Assembly: GCA_024349245.1 (NCBI GenBank)
Contig: JALDNG010000451.1
Coordinates: 124,001 to 188,000, forward strand
Reading direction: 5' to 3'
Source of the DNA: Neodontobutis hainanensis
Lineage: Eukaryota; Chordata; Actinopteri; Gobiiformes; Odontobutidae
DNA length: 64,000 bases
The translations under genes were made by a program, and so were the position numbers. This document shows positions 34,017 to 48,673 of the stretch, piece by piece (position 1 is the first letter of the stretch; each line of letters starts with the position of its first letter). Under the pieces are notes generated by a model. The model did not search any database, was not told the origin of the DNA, and saw only the letters and a program-made list of their open reading frames with translations.

Positions 34017-37000
34017 GTTGCTATTAAATCCTTCCCTAATGTTATTTACTTGTGCTCAATAATAAGGTGGTTATGCTAATTTGATTCATTAAAAATTTGT
34101 TAAAATAAGGAAAACTTTGAATTATTTCAAAAATTATGAAAAAAATATTTAAGTTTTCCTCTAAATTATGTACATTAGGCGTTTAGTTACACCCAAAAAC
34201 TATTCGAACATTTGACGATTAAAACCGATTCATACATGAAAAATTATTTCGTATATTTCATTTAAAAACTTATCATCAAATTTATATCTTACATTATTAC
34301 TCTCAGTTTGAATGAACTTGCTTACTAATAGTTCTGAACTACGTAGGAACAATATATTTTTGAAACATAGAAATTAACAAAAGTCCTAAAATAATAAAAA
34401 GTTAATTTCGCCCTTGGGAGTAACAATATATTAAACTTTATACTAAGTCATAAGAATCATAATTATAACCAAATAAAAGTATAAATAAACTTTTCATCGA
34501 TTAAAATTATATGGTGCGTTTATTGTCGTACAAAAAATTATGAGCTAATTGGCTTATTTTATTGCAAAAACAAATTAGATCTTCGAGAAATTTTCCACTT
34601 AATAAAGAGTTTGACAAATATTTATTCTAAAAAAATAAACCAAACATAGGATTGTTGAGGCTTAATGCGTGAAAAAATATGTTCAAAAAAAATTGCAATT
34701 TTTGATCAGATTTTAAAGAAAATGTTATGAAATAAACGTATATATGACCTCATTCAACCTCTAATTATGAATTTGATGGCAAAAATGGAAAATTTTATCA
34801 ATAAATAAAGTTAGAAAATTCATCAAAATAAAAACGAAAATTTTATATTTTTTAACATATTGTCAATCAAATTATAATCTACATTATAAAATTTATACTT
34901 TGATTGAGTAAAATGTTCAAAATTATAAATCGAAAATACTATTTAAAATAAATTGTGTCTGTACATGAATGTGAGTTGATACTCTCAATTTTAATATTCT
35001 TAATGATTTTTGACGTACTAATAAGATATTTTAAACTAAAATTTAAGAGAAAATCACATCGATTATCATTCATCAAGAAATACTCCTTTCAATCTGAGTG
35101 ATATATATTTACTCAAAGATAAAGATTATTAGCTATTGTAACAATTAATTCCAATCAGATTAAAGGAGGGGACCTTTTTTTTATATTACATGTTAGAATG
35201 AATTTTTTAAGAAATAGCGTGATAAAGAAAATAAAAATATAAAAATATTTTATTGCATAAAATAAAATATTTAAATCAAAGATATCAGAGGTTTTTCATT
35301 AATCTCTGTTAAATTTAATGTAAATACTGTGTTGTTTAAACTATTTATAAAAAGATTTATTTTATTCGGTTATAAATCCAATTTATATAAATTATTTATG
35401 ATTTATTCCAGAAGAACAGCTTTATTATGAAGTGATTCAACCAATTTGGCTTTAAATTCTGAATATAGAATGTTTGATCAGAAACTAACTCACATGATAA
35501 ACATCTAAATACTTAACTAAGGTTTAAATACATTTGCAATTTTTGATAGATTCCAATAATTTTGAAAATGCTTTTTGTCTGAAAAATAATCAAAATATTA
35601 ATTAGGGTATTAAATCTGAGTTATATTTCCACAACGATATTCTCAAAATGAAAAATCAAGAATTCTTTTAACTGAAAATACATGAGAGTATGAAATCTAC
35701 ATTAATCTTCTCTAAATTCAAATATCACTAAATTTCGTGAATATAAGGTCTCTATTACGTTCTAAAGACTATAGACTTTATATGGGTGAGAACCTCACAT
35801 AAACAACACAGAGAAATCAAGATTTTGTGCATAAAGGAATAAAATTTATCCACCATAGTTCTACGTTGAGAATATCAATAGGTGTAAAAATGATATAAAA
35901 ATGTCTTCAAGGGTTTACTCTATCTTTATCTTGCAAAAAATCATTTCCAACATTTATGGAGTATTTTCAAGTTGTATTGAAAAGTGTATTTTCTTAACTT
36001 TATTTATCTGGACTGAATGAAATAATCCCATGTTATTGAACGATTTAACCTTTTCTCGTTCATGATTAACTTTAATTTCGACAATTATTAAATCGTGAGT
36101 TAGAATTTAACACAAAAATATTAATTGTATTTCTCAAATTTGATAAAAGATGGTTTAGGTTTGTTATATGTGATATTTATGATCTATTTTTGATTCAAAA
36201 TCAGCTGTACGCTTTTGAATGAAAACTAGTATTGCATCTTTCATAAATCCAAGAAAAAGGTTATTTTATTTCTCAACTTCATACCAAATAAGGACACAAA
36301 CATTTAAATTTATCGTTGTGAAATTTTATATGTATGAAGAAATAAAATTAAAAATTTCATAAATATAGTAAAATATAATTTTTTAATTGTAAATTTAAAG
36401 ATTATTTCAGTTCATTCAGATATGTGAAAAATTGATTCAAAATGTTGCATATAGATTTACGAAGATTATTTTAACCTTAAAATTTGTAAAATTTTATCAT
36501 TAAGTTTTTTGACCATTGAAATCCTTGTATATTTCTGTTTAAAATTAAATATCATAAGATTTGGATGAAAAAAAAACAGACAGAAATATAAATTTTAAGA
36601 AATTGACATAAAAATTTGTTTTCACCCTGTAAATGTATTTCTGTTTTATAATTAAAAACTGATTTCCAAAATCAAAAAAGAGAAAAACAAAAAGTCTGAA
36701 AATCTCTCAATATTGTTAAATTTAAATTCATTTTAATGATGATATAAATTGAATTTTCAATTTAATATTTTATACAGTTAAAAAATGTTTGTGTTTACAT
36801 TCATTGAGTATGCTGCAAAATTTATCAAACTGAAATTAAATGTTGAAAACTAATTTAAAATATTTTCACAAAATTCTCACGATAAGTTGTTGAAAACTTA
36901 AATATATGTGTTAAAAATTGAAAAAATTTTTCGAACGATATTTTATATGCTTGATAATGTTTAAAGACAATTAATTATTTTCTGATTCAAAAATTAATTT

Positions 37001-37400
37001 ATCTTGCAAGTCTGCTTGCTGAAAATTAGAATGTATAATTTTTAATAGTTATCTCATTGAACTTGAATTTTATAATTTTCACTAATGATCAAAATGAAAA
37101 TATATTTTCATGTCAAAATCTCATAGTTTATTCAAAAGTTAAAAATCATTCCTACTCTTCTAAGCTTATATTTTAAAAATCTTAAATTCACATAATAAAC
37201 ATAAAATGAGAAATGAAAACCAGAAAAGATGTCATTACTTTTTACAAAATTACTCTTTGACAAGCATTTTGTATCATCACATAAAGTTGAGAATATTTCC
37301 TATCTTTTGAGTCTTATATAAATATAAACAATAGTATTTATATTTCATCACGAAATTAATGATAAAATATGTTATAGCAATTCTTTCACATTTTATATTT
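34017..37400. other. AT-rich region
   Basis: No gene or RNA recognised in 3.4 kb of AT-rich DNA with long homopolymer A/T runs. Confidence 0.5.
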
Positions 37401-37563
37401 TTGATATTTTTCAATTCTTAAAAATGTAAAAAACCAAAGAAATTATGTGGCGGAGGCAAGGTTGTCTGAGGGGAGTTTACCTTTTGATAAGTTAGAATCT
37501 CACACTACACTAGATGATATCAAAAATAGTCTGGACAAAGAGGTCAAACGGAAAACCTCATAT
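37400..37563 (+). CDS. Isolated coding-like exon
   Basis: One frame is open from about 37385 to TGA near 37580 and reads NYVAEARLSEGSLPFDKLES, then TLDDIKNSLDKEVKRKTSY. GC content is far above the flanks and the acidic/basic alternation looks like a soluble helical protein. There is no in-frame ATG and no splice partner within 1 kb on either side. It could be an exon of a gene with long introns, a relic or part of a repeat. No family recognised. Confidence 0.3.
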
Positions 37564-37580
37564 ATAGAGCCATGCCGATG

Positions 37581-40500
37581 ATCTTACACTCACAAAAAGT
37601 TTCCTCTGAGTACTCCAATATAAATATGACAAATCATTTTTCCAAAGAAAAACTAACAAGGAAATCTATCTGTTTTTCAAAACTTATCTTTTGCTATCCT
37701 TGATGATGATAAAGATTTTGACACAAATCATTTGCGACAAAATTGTTTAGAATATTTATTCAAAATCTTTTTATATATATTTTTTTTAATTTTGATGAAA
37801 AACTGCCATAACACCTTTTGTGAAAATTTTTTAAGAGTATTTAGATTTTAATCTGAGAAAATCTTTTTATAATTTTTATTTTAATATATGTGATAAAAAA
37901 TTAACATAATTTAATTTTATCAACCGATAAAAATTCAAAATATAAATTAACTCAGAATGAGAACTCTTTAATAAAACTGTTGTGTGGCTTGATTTGTAAA
38001 AATTCAAATTTTTTGATAATGATAAAACTTAAACTAATTAATTGATTTAAGAGTTTTTACCTATATCCAATCAGCCGTTCTTAGGGTAAATCCAATGTTG
38101 ACATAATTTTTGCTGTAAATATTTTAGATGCATCCATTTTGTAATTTACAATTAAATTCTGAACAAATTTCTTCCGAAACATACCAGGTATTGTAAATTA
38201 TGGAAGGACCAATATGATTTGTCCTTTCTTGAGAGTCAAAAAATTTATTTTTTTTGTTTTTGACTTGACGAGTAATTCCTTAATTTCAAGAATTTAGTAA
38301 AATATCGATCATTGAAACGTCAGTTATTTATTGAATTATCACATAAAAAACGAGATAATTCTTCATTTATTAATGAATTTAGGTTATTTTTTAAACATAA
38401 CTAAAATCTGAAGCGGGAGAATTATGATCTGAAGAAATTGCTTTTGTATGAATTATGAACTATCTCAGGATATTTATATACCTGAAACTGAATCTGTGTA
38501 TAAGACTACAAAATTAAACCAAATTAAATATAGATGCACTCGTATGAAAAGAAAGAAGAACATATGTAAACAGATTTAACGTTAAACTAAATTAAATGAT
38601 ATTGTAGTTTAAAAAGTCACAATTAAATTAATTCACAGCTCATTTGAAGTTTTTTTCAAAATGGAAAAATATATTGAGAATGAAGAGTTGATGAAATATT
38701 TGCAATCAAAAGCTTTCAAGCGCTCGTTAATGAATATTTTGCAATAAAATTGAGTAAGTTTAATTTTAAACTCAGAATGTAACTCTTAAAGACAAAATAA
38801 TTTTACATGTTCAAAATAAATTACAATAAATTTTGAAAAGGTTTTCAAAATTACTTATAATTCATGACGGAAATCGAACTTTGACAAACATAAACTTTCA
38901 AAATTGTTTGAAAACAACAGTAAGCAGAATATGATGAGTTACACTCTCAAAGTTTTATTCGCTCGTTAAATTTTTGAAATTTGTATAAGAGATTTAAAAA
39001 TTTCTTTTGAAGGAAACATTTCTGTTAACTCGTCTTATGAGTAGATAAAACATAAAATTTTTATTGTTTTGTATAACACATCGCACGAATACGATTAAAA
39101 TATATCGCTTTTAAAATATGTTAGAGCACTTAGAAGTTGGTTTAATTTATTTTCATAAAATTTAAAAGAACACAATTTGAAAGGTTTTTAACCTGTCATA
39201 TAACTTACACAAGAAATAAGTTGGTTTAATATAATAGTGAACATTAAAAAATTTGTCATTAAGCTAAATTTATTCAGTCACTATCATTATATGTAATTTT
39301 AAAAATTTCAAAGCAAGAAAAAATTTATTCTGTGACCAATTAAAATTGATAGTACTCCTGTAGATATATATATCAATTCAAATAATGGTACTCTTAAGCA
39401 AACTATTTAAAAATATTTAGATGAATGTATAAAATATATGTTTAACCCTCTGAGAAAGGAAATTATTCAAGATAAAGTGACTTTTGCCTTTCAATTTTTG
39501 ATAATATATATTTACAAGTATGCGTTATCGAATCAACAAAATAAATTAAAAAATAAAAAGGAGAACATGTATTTCACCATTGCAAATCTAATTTTAGTTG
39601 AAAAATAAAAATATTTTTTTGATTTATAAGATATTTCTTTCATAAATTAAAAGACCTTTTGGTTATCATCAACATTTAAGTTAAATCTTTCGATTGTTAA
39701 AATTTCAATTTTTTACGGATTTCATTGTTTTGAATCATTGATTTTATTTTATAATTAACTGATTCTATAAATTTTCATATTTTTGGCTTGGAACTTTTAT
39801 ATCAGAAATTATACTACTTGACGCACCGAAGAAGTTTGACTGATTTGAATGATATAAAAAGTTGATGCCTTGTGCAGAACAAATTTTTTAACTCTTCATT
39901 AAAATATCTTTTAAGAGGCGGTTCCTCATAAAAATTTATCAAAATAAAACCTTCAAATCACATAATAATGGATTTTTGCAAAATTTACATGATCTCTATG
40001 GATATTCAACATAAATAAATTAATTAAAATTGAAAAAATAACCTAAAATTGAATTTTATTATAAATTTAGAAAGATAATAACCCTGGTTCATTATCTTCA
40101 TTGCCAACACATCTTCACTCTATATGCGACTCCAAATAAGCATCTCGTGCGGTTTGTTCAAATTTTTCATGGTTTTCTCTTTCATTAGAAATATGGAAAC
40201 TTTGTTGTATCATTAACCTCGAAATGATCTTCAAAATCTTCGATTATTGTTGCTTTTCTATTCAGATTTAAAGGAATGGTTCCAAATTGGTTTAAAGATG
40301 GCCTGTTTTAATTATGGTGCATTAATTTTATAAAAAAGTCTTATTTTCGGAACAGCAATAGATGATATATTTTGATCGCCTGACTTTCTAAAATTCCAAG
40401 ATGCCAGTTTAAATATTTACCAAATTTTTCACACCCTCTGTTTTTTATACAATACCAGTTAACTTTGGGTATTTTGAAGTTTTAAAACACTTTTCTCTTA

Positions 40501-42480
40501 AATCTTGAGTTTAATGGAATTCATATAGAATTTCTCATAATTTATGAAAAATATCTTTCTGAATTTTTATAAGCATTTCAAATAATTTTCGACATAGAGA
40601 CATTTTTGTGTTTTGGTAAAATATTTGGTCAGATAACACAAGATTTATGTGAAAAAACTGCCAGAAATAGGTGATAAAAAGTATTGATAATAAAAGCAAA
40701 GCTGAATAACATCATCGCTTTTGAAGAATAAAATTAAAATTTTCTTAATTTTTGAGATATCCAAAGCTTACTCGTATTATAATTTTGAATTTCAACCATT
40801 CAAATTGAAGGTAACACTGTTCTGTTCATATACATAAAATTTTAATGTTTACAAATACTGTCAAATAAGGGTCTTTTTTCAGTGTTTCCAAAAAATGAAT
40901 GTTTTTCTGAAATCAAAACTGACTAATTTGATGAACGCGAGTATCTTCGAAACTCTTGTTACTTTTATCAAATTTATTTTGGTATTTTATGTCATGTTGT
41001 AACGAGTATAATATCATTTTAAAATAAATTTTCCAATACAACTTTGCACCTGAGCGGTTCTTAACAATTTTTCGCAATTCGTTAAAATTTTTGGAAGACA
41101 CGCAAATCATCATTTGTACTATTTGTTTTTTGCAGTGTTTTTTGAATTAATGTCGTTAAAAGTTTAATGTATTACTACTTTTTAATTTTATCTTTCATGT
41201 TAGTCAAAAATCTTTCACAGTTTAAATTATTTTGTGTCAATTGATAAAAGCTCAAGTTTAAGTGTCATATCGAATCTTTTTATACAAATATCATATTGAG
41301 AAAAAGAAAAATTTTTGTATTTTTACTGTATAGTTTTAGAACTCTTCAACATATTGTGCTCTAATAGATATTTCAGGTTGATCAATTTTTCATATTATCT
41401 CGGATTTCTTGATTTCAATGTTAACATTATCTGCAGAATACTTTAATTATAAAATCTTTATTAATTTTACTTTCCATTAAGTATTTCATATGCTTGATAG
41501 AATATGATCTACTTTTTCAGATCATTAAGATTATAATTTCTCATTCTAAAGTATCATCTTGTGTATCATTTCAAGAAAATGCACCTGTATTGAGAAAAAC
41601 TGGTGTTTTTTTGAATAATTCTAATTCAAACTACTTTAGTATCGATTTTCATGTTGCTCATTGAGGTAACACATCTTTTTTATTTATAGATTAGAACTGA
41701 TTGATTATTCGTAAAAAATAATTATTTTACTTAAATATAAGGAATAAAATATTATTGTCTACATAGGGTCACGTATTAGTTCCTTCATAATAAGAGTTAA
41801 ACTATTTTCTACATAAATTAATAATCTAGAAGCATAGGCCCATTTTTTAAAGTTGGTTTTTTGTGCAAAAACAGCCAAATTAAAAGTTTATACGATCAGT
41901 AACAATAAAAAACTCTTTTTCGTGATTTGGGAAATTTATAACAGGATGGAGGAAAATGCATCTTTTAAAAAATATAAACAATCATTAAAAGCATGTCTCA
42001 TTAAACTTATGATAATCTTCTGTAAAATAAAAAAGAAGACAAATATATGGAAGTTAATTTTAAATACTCTGTTATAAGATAATAAGCCAAACAAGTTATT
42101 TTAATATTTTTTTTGAGTTATGTGTTTGTAATTGAGAAATTTTATCGATGGGTGATATCATTCAATCTTATGATATGTAGAAAACTGAAAAATAAATTTA
42201 AGCTTTTCAAATTTATCGTGATATTCGTGAAAAAAAGGAATTTGAAGTTTTTACGAAAATATTAAAAGTTATATTCATGGAATTTACATAAACAGTAAAA
42301 GCATCGAAATAACAAATTGATAATTTATCAGGAGAATATTTTGAGATTTATTCATTAAATTTATTTTATTATGTTTTGACATAGAATGGATAAAATGTAT
42401 TTTTGTTTTAACGAGAATGAGTTAAACTATCTGAACTTCTTACAGATGCTAATTTATGTTTATATAACCATCATGTTAGG
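37581..42480. other. AT-rich region
   Basis: About 4.9 kb with no convincing gene. A 66-codon minus-strand frame (40913-41113) and a 74-codon plus-strand frame (41853-42077) are Lys/Ile/Asn-rich and within what chance gives in such DNA. Confidence 0.45.
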
Positions 42481-42670
42481 CTTTGCAAATTAAATTCCAC
42501 CGTTCTGCGTTTTACTCCCCTTCGGTACCCTTTTGGAGTGTAAGCACAAGTGAAAATACTGGTAATCAGGTTTTGTCGGGTTCTCACCCTCTTCTAGGCT
42601 GACAAGGGCAACCGAAACTCTGCCTCGTTGATTCGAAAGTGGTAATTGACAATATGACCTGAATATAGAT
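42480..42670 (-). other. GC-richer island, possible exon pair or structured RNA
   Basis: On the minus strand a frame reading SITTFESTRQSF joins through a 19-nt GT-AG intron (about 42591-42609) to EEGENPTKPDYQYFHLCLHS and KRVPKGSKTQNGGI before TAA. The plus strand is also open (FHRSAFYSPSVPFWSVSTSE). A hairpin ACTCC...GGAGT lies near 42516-42541. The island is sharply bounded by AT-rich DNA. I favour an exon pair on the minus strand but cannot exclude a dispersed repeat. Confidence 0.3.
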
Positions 42671-45600
42671 ATGATGATAAAAAAATAAATGTTGTCTTCA
42701 TTTTAGCAATTCATGATATTTAAACTGGTAAATCAACTCTACAAATCGAAGGGTGTAAATAGATTTTCCAAGAAAAAAAGATTCTAAAACGCTTTCAACT
42801 CTCGTACAATAAAATTATTTTATACCCTCAAAGAATTTTTTAAAGGAAAATTCACACAAAACTGAAGAGTTTATTTATATTTTAGACAATTAGAACATTT
42901 AATGTATTAAGAATGTAACAAATTTCGATATTCTTCGTGATTATCTTTGTCTCTGCCTTTTGAAGTCACAATGAGATGTTCTTCTTATGGTTGTTAGGTA
43001 TATAATCTTGCTAAATCTTGACAGTTTTCGATCTTTATTTAAAACTGATAATGGAATCATCTAAAATAGAATATGGTGAAAAGAGTGTCCACTTTAACTC
43101 AATTTGTATATTTTTGAGCAAAAATCATCTTTTTTGATTTTTAATTTCTCAAAATCCAAATGGTAATGTCATGGCGTCAATTTTTTGTCTAAATATGGAT
43201 TAATAAAATAAACAGATATTATTATTAATTTTAAAACCAAGTTAATCTTGCATTTATAAATAAAATCATGCCGCAAAGGTCGTTTAAGATGTTTTTTACA
43301 CAAAATAAATGTTCGGTTACACCTTTAATAATTCATACTGAAAGTTAATATTTATAATCGTATATGATATAGAACGATACACTGTTAGGGCTGTTTATTT
43401 TTGAGTTTTCGGTTGTTTATCCGAATTTATCATTAAACTATATGTGAATTAAAAATAGAAAAATACATACCAAATAGATGACAATTAATATTATATTTTC
43501 CTTAAAATATAGCTTCTGGCATTAAGAAATAATTTAAAAATAAATTATCTCAACAATATTTAACTCGATGACTTAATTCGCCATGTGAGTTAAATTAAAA
43601 GTTTATCATTCCTCTTTTTATATTTTGCTTGATTCATATTTTTATAGAATATCTTCTTGAAACAAGCTCCATCATAAACTACTTTTAATGACAATATTCA
43701 CGTTCCCTTCTTTTCAAAAGATTGCTTTGTGAGTATTTTCAAGAACCTCAAAATGAATTTCCTTTCAATAACCGAAATATCATTAAAATCAGCCCAAAAA
43801 TAGAAAAATTATAAAATTCAAAGATTATGGATTCAAAAAGTTGTTTTTTCGGAATGATCCATTTTAAATATAAATGAGAAAACGATCTATTTTTCAGCTA
43901 TTAAAATTACGATCCTCATTTTGATCCTGGCAACTTCAATTAAACTCATTTTGAATTTGGATGGATTTTTAACAAATAAAAAATTTTGAACTTATCCTGT
44001 TTTCCTTATTTTATGGAGTATCGTGAATTGGATTAATGAGTTCTAGTTATCGATTCTCTATCATCGAAAGCTAACTATTATTGATTAAACAGAACCTTTT
44101 AAATATTTTAATTGAAATTCATTGAAATGTCAAGCCTTTTGAACCTAATCAGCTGCAGGGATCTATTGAGACATGTTGGACATTTACTTCACCAACTATA
44201 ATCACGCTGACCAAGTGAATTGTAACATATTTTAAATTCCATGTCAAGAAAACAAAAATTGCTTGGGAAAATCTAAAGAATTAGATATTATTAATTCCGT
44301 TGGATTATACAGGCTGATGTTAAAGCCTTATTCATTGCTAGTCGTTAATTTAAATTTTGTCTGAGTAATTTTGTTTTCTCACATTATAAAAACGTCATTA
44401 GTGTTGAGAACACGAGATTCAGGAGAATATTTCTCCAAACCTATTCAATTGAATTCTGGTCTTTTTTTCAAATTATGATTTTAGAAAAAAAATGTTTAAA
44501 TTGATTTAAATTGACAGAATCAAAATTTTTTAATATTTACAGGTAGGAACACGATATGAAGAAATATCAAATATTTCATGAATTTTTTGAATAAATTAAA
44601 AGGATACAAGTTAGATACTCAAAAGAAAATAACTTAGAATTATTTATAATTTTTATTTTTAACAGTTAAGAATGTTTAATTATTAAAAATAATCTAAAAT
44701 AACATCAAAAAACATTTTTTGTAATAAGTAGTCAACGTTTTAAGGATGTGAATGTCAAAAAGGTAAAATTTGGAACTCGTTTATCAATTTGATATAGTTT
44801 TACTTCAATTTAATACATATTTAAGCTGTTTAACTGATTTACCCTGCACGAAATTTTTGAAATAGAAAAGCATTCGAATCTAGTATTTTTGAGACAATAA
44901 TTGAAATAAGTTAATTAGCCTTCACATGAAAAACAACATCACGGAATTACCGTCAGGTCATTATATTTTAAAAATAGGAATTTATTTTAAGAACTTTAAA
45001 GTAAACAGATTAAATTTAGGCAGGTACTGATGACAAAAATAATATTTTTTTAACAATAAAGTAACTTATAACAAATATGACGTGTATTTTCCCAAAAGAT
45101 AAAATATAGGAAGGTGGGCATTCAAATAATTATTTCGATTCTTCATCGATCAAAAAAAATTAATTTAAAAGGTTAAAGTAAAAAAAATTGTCACTTCTTT
45201 TCGTCTTTTTCAAGACATAAATTTTAATTTTTAGATTGATTTTACATTAAGTTAACAATGTATGAAGTAAAGAAAATTAAAACAGCTCAAACCATCGAAA
45301 TGTGTTTTTTTATAAAATAACAAATGAAAAAAAAATTCTTAAAAAACGGAGCTTGAGATTAAAATCTAGTTGGATATAAACAAGGTGAAATTTTGTTTTA
45401 AATAAATTAATGGCGAAATATTCACGAATTGGCATAATTACTTGTTTTATATCACATAATTAAAATTAAACTCTATTTCAAATAAAAATAACGAACCCCG
45501 AACATTTATTTTCAAATCTAAATTCACATTTTCACATTTTTCAATTATCTTCATTTTAAAGAAGACTAAATTTTATAAAACCACGCCGGAAAAGCCCTCC

Positions 45601-47985
45601 ATTAGTCCTCATACCAATCATTTAATCAAATAGAAGCATAATAAACTGACCTTATCTACAATGCTGAGCTTTTTTTCATTTAAATTTTTATATTTGACAA
45701 AATAAGTTTCTTCTCAGATTGGTGAAAATTCAGCGCGTAGTAAAAAATGCCACATTTGTATAAAAACATTGAGAAAGGCGACAAATCTTTATTCATATGA
45801 ACAATAAATTTTAATAGTATCCTTTTGATTATTCATATCTAAAGATTTGTAGGCAAATTTTTTAAAATATACTGATTTATTAAGAGAGAATAAAATAGAG
45901 TTAATGGAAACTATGTTCAAATAATGGTTTATTTTTGATGGTTAAACTTGAGTATTGTTATTTTATGTTGTGTATTCAGCTGAATATGAGAACAGTTAAA
46001 GTACGAGGGGGGGTATGGGTGATTAAAAGCCAAGTTATTAGATGCACTGTCTTGTTGATGATTAATTTCCTCTAACTTCTATGATGAAATATAATTCTAA
46101 ACTACTGGTGAAAAAAGGATAACTATTTGATTTGGATCAGTACATAATTCTGAATGAAAGCTAAATTCCATTTTATCATTAAATTTCGTGGCTAATCGCT
46201 TATATTGGTGAGAATATTATTTAATGTAGGACTCCAACATTTCTTAAGATAATAAATTACGAAACACGCAAAAAATTATCGCCGAAACACCAAATATAAG
46301 CAAATTTACAAGAACTGGTGAATTACGTTCATAATAGGGACTCTATATTCGATATAACTTTGGATAAGAATTATTTAAAAAATCTTTGAAATGAAAAACA
46401 ACCACGAAAAGAAATAACAAAAACATAACTCAAAACTAAGAATCAATATGTGGTAGATATATGTCGTGCGCAATAAGAGGAGAATTTTAAAGTCATTGCG
46501 ATTTTTTAGTTCTTAAAGTTTATACACTTAATATCAAAGTTAATTTATTTTTTTAGTGTGGTGGATGACAAGAATTAATGAATTAACTCTTAAATGATTG
46601 AAAAATCACTGAAATTTCTTTTCACAGATTATTTTAGTGTTTAACATATTTAGTCAGATAATTTTGTTTTTAATCGATAACAAGACAATTTAGACATTAT
46701 TCTCGATAGAAACTAAAAAATCGAAAAATAAAATTCTCTTATTTTATTTGTTAATAGATAACTGGAATACGAATTATTAATTATCAGGAACAATGACAAT
46801 TAATATTTAGTTGTGCATGCGCTATCCTTTAATTGTTTGTTTTACAACGATGACAAATTTTACCATTTTATTCCTCAAAATAGGTAAAAACTAAAAATAA
46901 AAAATTTTAGTTTGTTTAAAGATAAGTTACAAAATAAAAGTGAATTTGGGAACGAGAGTTGTATCAAAACCAATGTTTCTAAGAAGATGTAGGGGATACG
47001 GTGATTTTAATGTCATTATTTCAAGATAAGGGTTTTTTCATTAATTAACCAATATCTAGGTAATAATAAGCTGTCATATATTCTCCTTAAAATTTTTATA
47101 CATTTATATTTTTTCAAGGTTTCTTTTTCATTTGAAATTTTTCAGAACCATATAATGTTTGAGTGGCGTTTAATTTGATTAGTATCATTAAAAATAAGTT
47201 AAATAACTTTTGTTTTCAACAATAATTTTATTCCTAATTTGAATTATAACTTTCTTATATTCAACTTTTTCTGTATGATCCGACAAACCTAAAAATAAAA
47301 AATATTAAGAAGTTGGTTATATTTTGAATGTAAACTTTATTCATCGCCTTGTCTGTTCTAAAAATGTCTGTTGAACTAAACGATAATGGAAATAAAGATA
47401 AAAAATAAACAATGGGTTATTTTTTATTTTAATGAGGAATGGAATGTTTTCCCTTTTAAATGGGACCTTTTTAAAGATGTAAAATTTAAACTGTAAGAAT
47501 GAAAATATATCTTAATTTGATACAACCTCACTTAAAAAACAAAGATTCAATGAAACGTTTATTCCATACTGAGGTAAGAATGTTATGAAATATAATTGAG
47601 GTTTAAACAACTCACAGCGGCTTAAAATACATTTGATTCAAAAAATTCTTTCTAATTTAATATTCTCCGTTTCTTTCTCTCCAAAATTTACAAATTTAAC
47701 TATTTTATGGTTTTTATCAAAATAAAACTTGCGTTATCAAAATAATTTAACTATTTATGCAAAAAATTTAATTCATATTATATAAAAATCACATTCTCGT
47801 GAAAAAATCATTTATAAGTTAATTTTATCGTCTTTAAAATACATTTAACAATCGAGTCAAACTGATTCAATTAACATATGATACCAGGTGTAATTTTTAC
47901 TTATTTTTTCGTTTATTTTTCATGTGAAAAGTGACATGCATTAACGTTATTTTTAAATGGTCCAAATAACAATTATTTTTTAATT
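42671..47985. other. AT-rich region
   Basis: About 5.3 kb with nothing recognised. A seven-base G run followed by TATGGG at 46007-46018 stands out in composition only. Confidence 0.5.
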
Positions 47986-48250
47986 TTAACATAAAGATGT
48001 GTCAACAGGAAGTTTTCCCATGAAGGCCGAGTTGATTGCGAGGTTTTTGTGGGTTATATGTCTATCCATCCGATATCCTTTTATATCCAGTATTTTCTGG
48101 TTAAGAATGCCTAATTGGAGTTGGCCACTTAACAGCCAAAACCCAGCAAGCGGAACTGTACTTAAAAACACACATACATGTTATCTTCATTTGGAAAACG
48201 TGAGAACAGAGGGGACGCATCGTTCTCAAACTAAAAATATGCGGCTTTAA
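47986..48250. other. Coding-like island open on both strands
   Basis: A GC-richer 260-bp island. The minus strand (48171 to 47986) reads FLSTVPLAGFWLLSGQLQLG, then INSAFMGKLPVDTSLC. The plus strand reads STGSFPMKAELIARFLWVIC in one frame and RCVNRKFSHEGRVDCEVFVG in another. Codon composition looks protein-like in all three, so the strand is not settled. There is no splice partner nearby; no family recognised. It may be a recent insertion or a gene relic. Confidence 0.35.
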
Positions 48251-48406
48251 AGCCTAATGTTAAACTTATGGCTTGATTTAAAGTTTTTTAATTGACTCAA
48301 CGATACTGTTGAGTGGATAGCTGTCTTGTACTATACTCTATTTTTGACAGATATAATTTATATAGAGGTCAGGTGTTATTATTTTTGGGTAAATTTGTAA
48401 TCAATA

Positions 48407-48673
48407 TTGATGTTAGCTGAAACCTTACATTATAATTCGTTCTTCCTCTCTGTAATTGGTTTTTTTAAAAGCAAATTTTTACGTGAAGCGGAATTCAGTG
48501 GTAAATTGATCAAATTTAAGTTTCTATTACTTTTGATGAGAGATAGAACCCAGATTTTATGTTTCTCTCACAAATTTGAGCGAGAAATATCTGAAACAGT
48601 TTTTAAGTCTATTTTCGAATTTAGAATGTCTATTTGTAAATTATTATCTTCTAGATTCATTGGGGCCATTTAA
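48407..48673 (+). CDS. Possible small ORF (about 87 aa)
   Basis: From ATG 48410 the frame reads MLAETLHYNSFFLSVIGFFK and runs to TAA 48671, with KSKFLREAEFSGKLIKFKF and RDRTQILCFSHKFEREISET in the middle. GC is slightly raised and it sits 160 bp after the island at 47986-48250 on the same plus strand. No family recognised. About one to four frames this long are expected by chance in the window. Confidence 0.25.
   Translation: MMLAETLHYNSFFLSVIGFFKSKFLREAEFSGKLIKFKFLLLLMRDRTQILCFSHKFEREISETVFKSIFEFRMSICKLLSSRFIGAI

Noticed and set aside
41853..42077. 74-codon plus-strand frame.
   Set aside because: Frames of 60-75 codons are expected by chance in numbers similar to those seen; composition is poor and there is no ATG context or partner exon.
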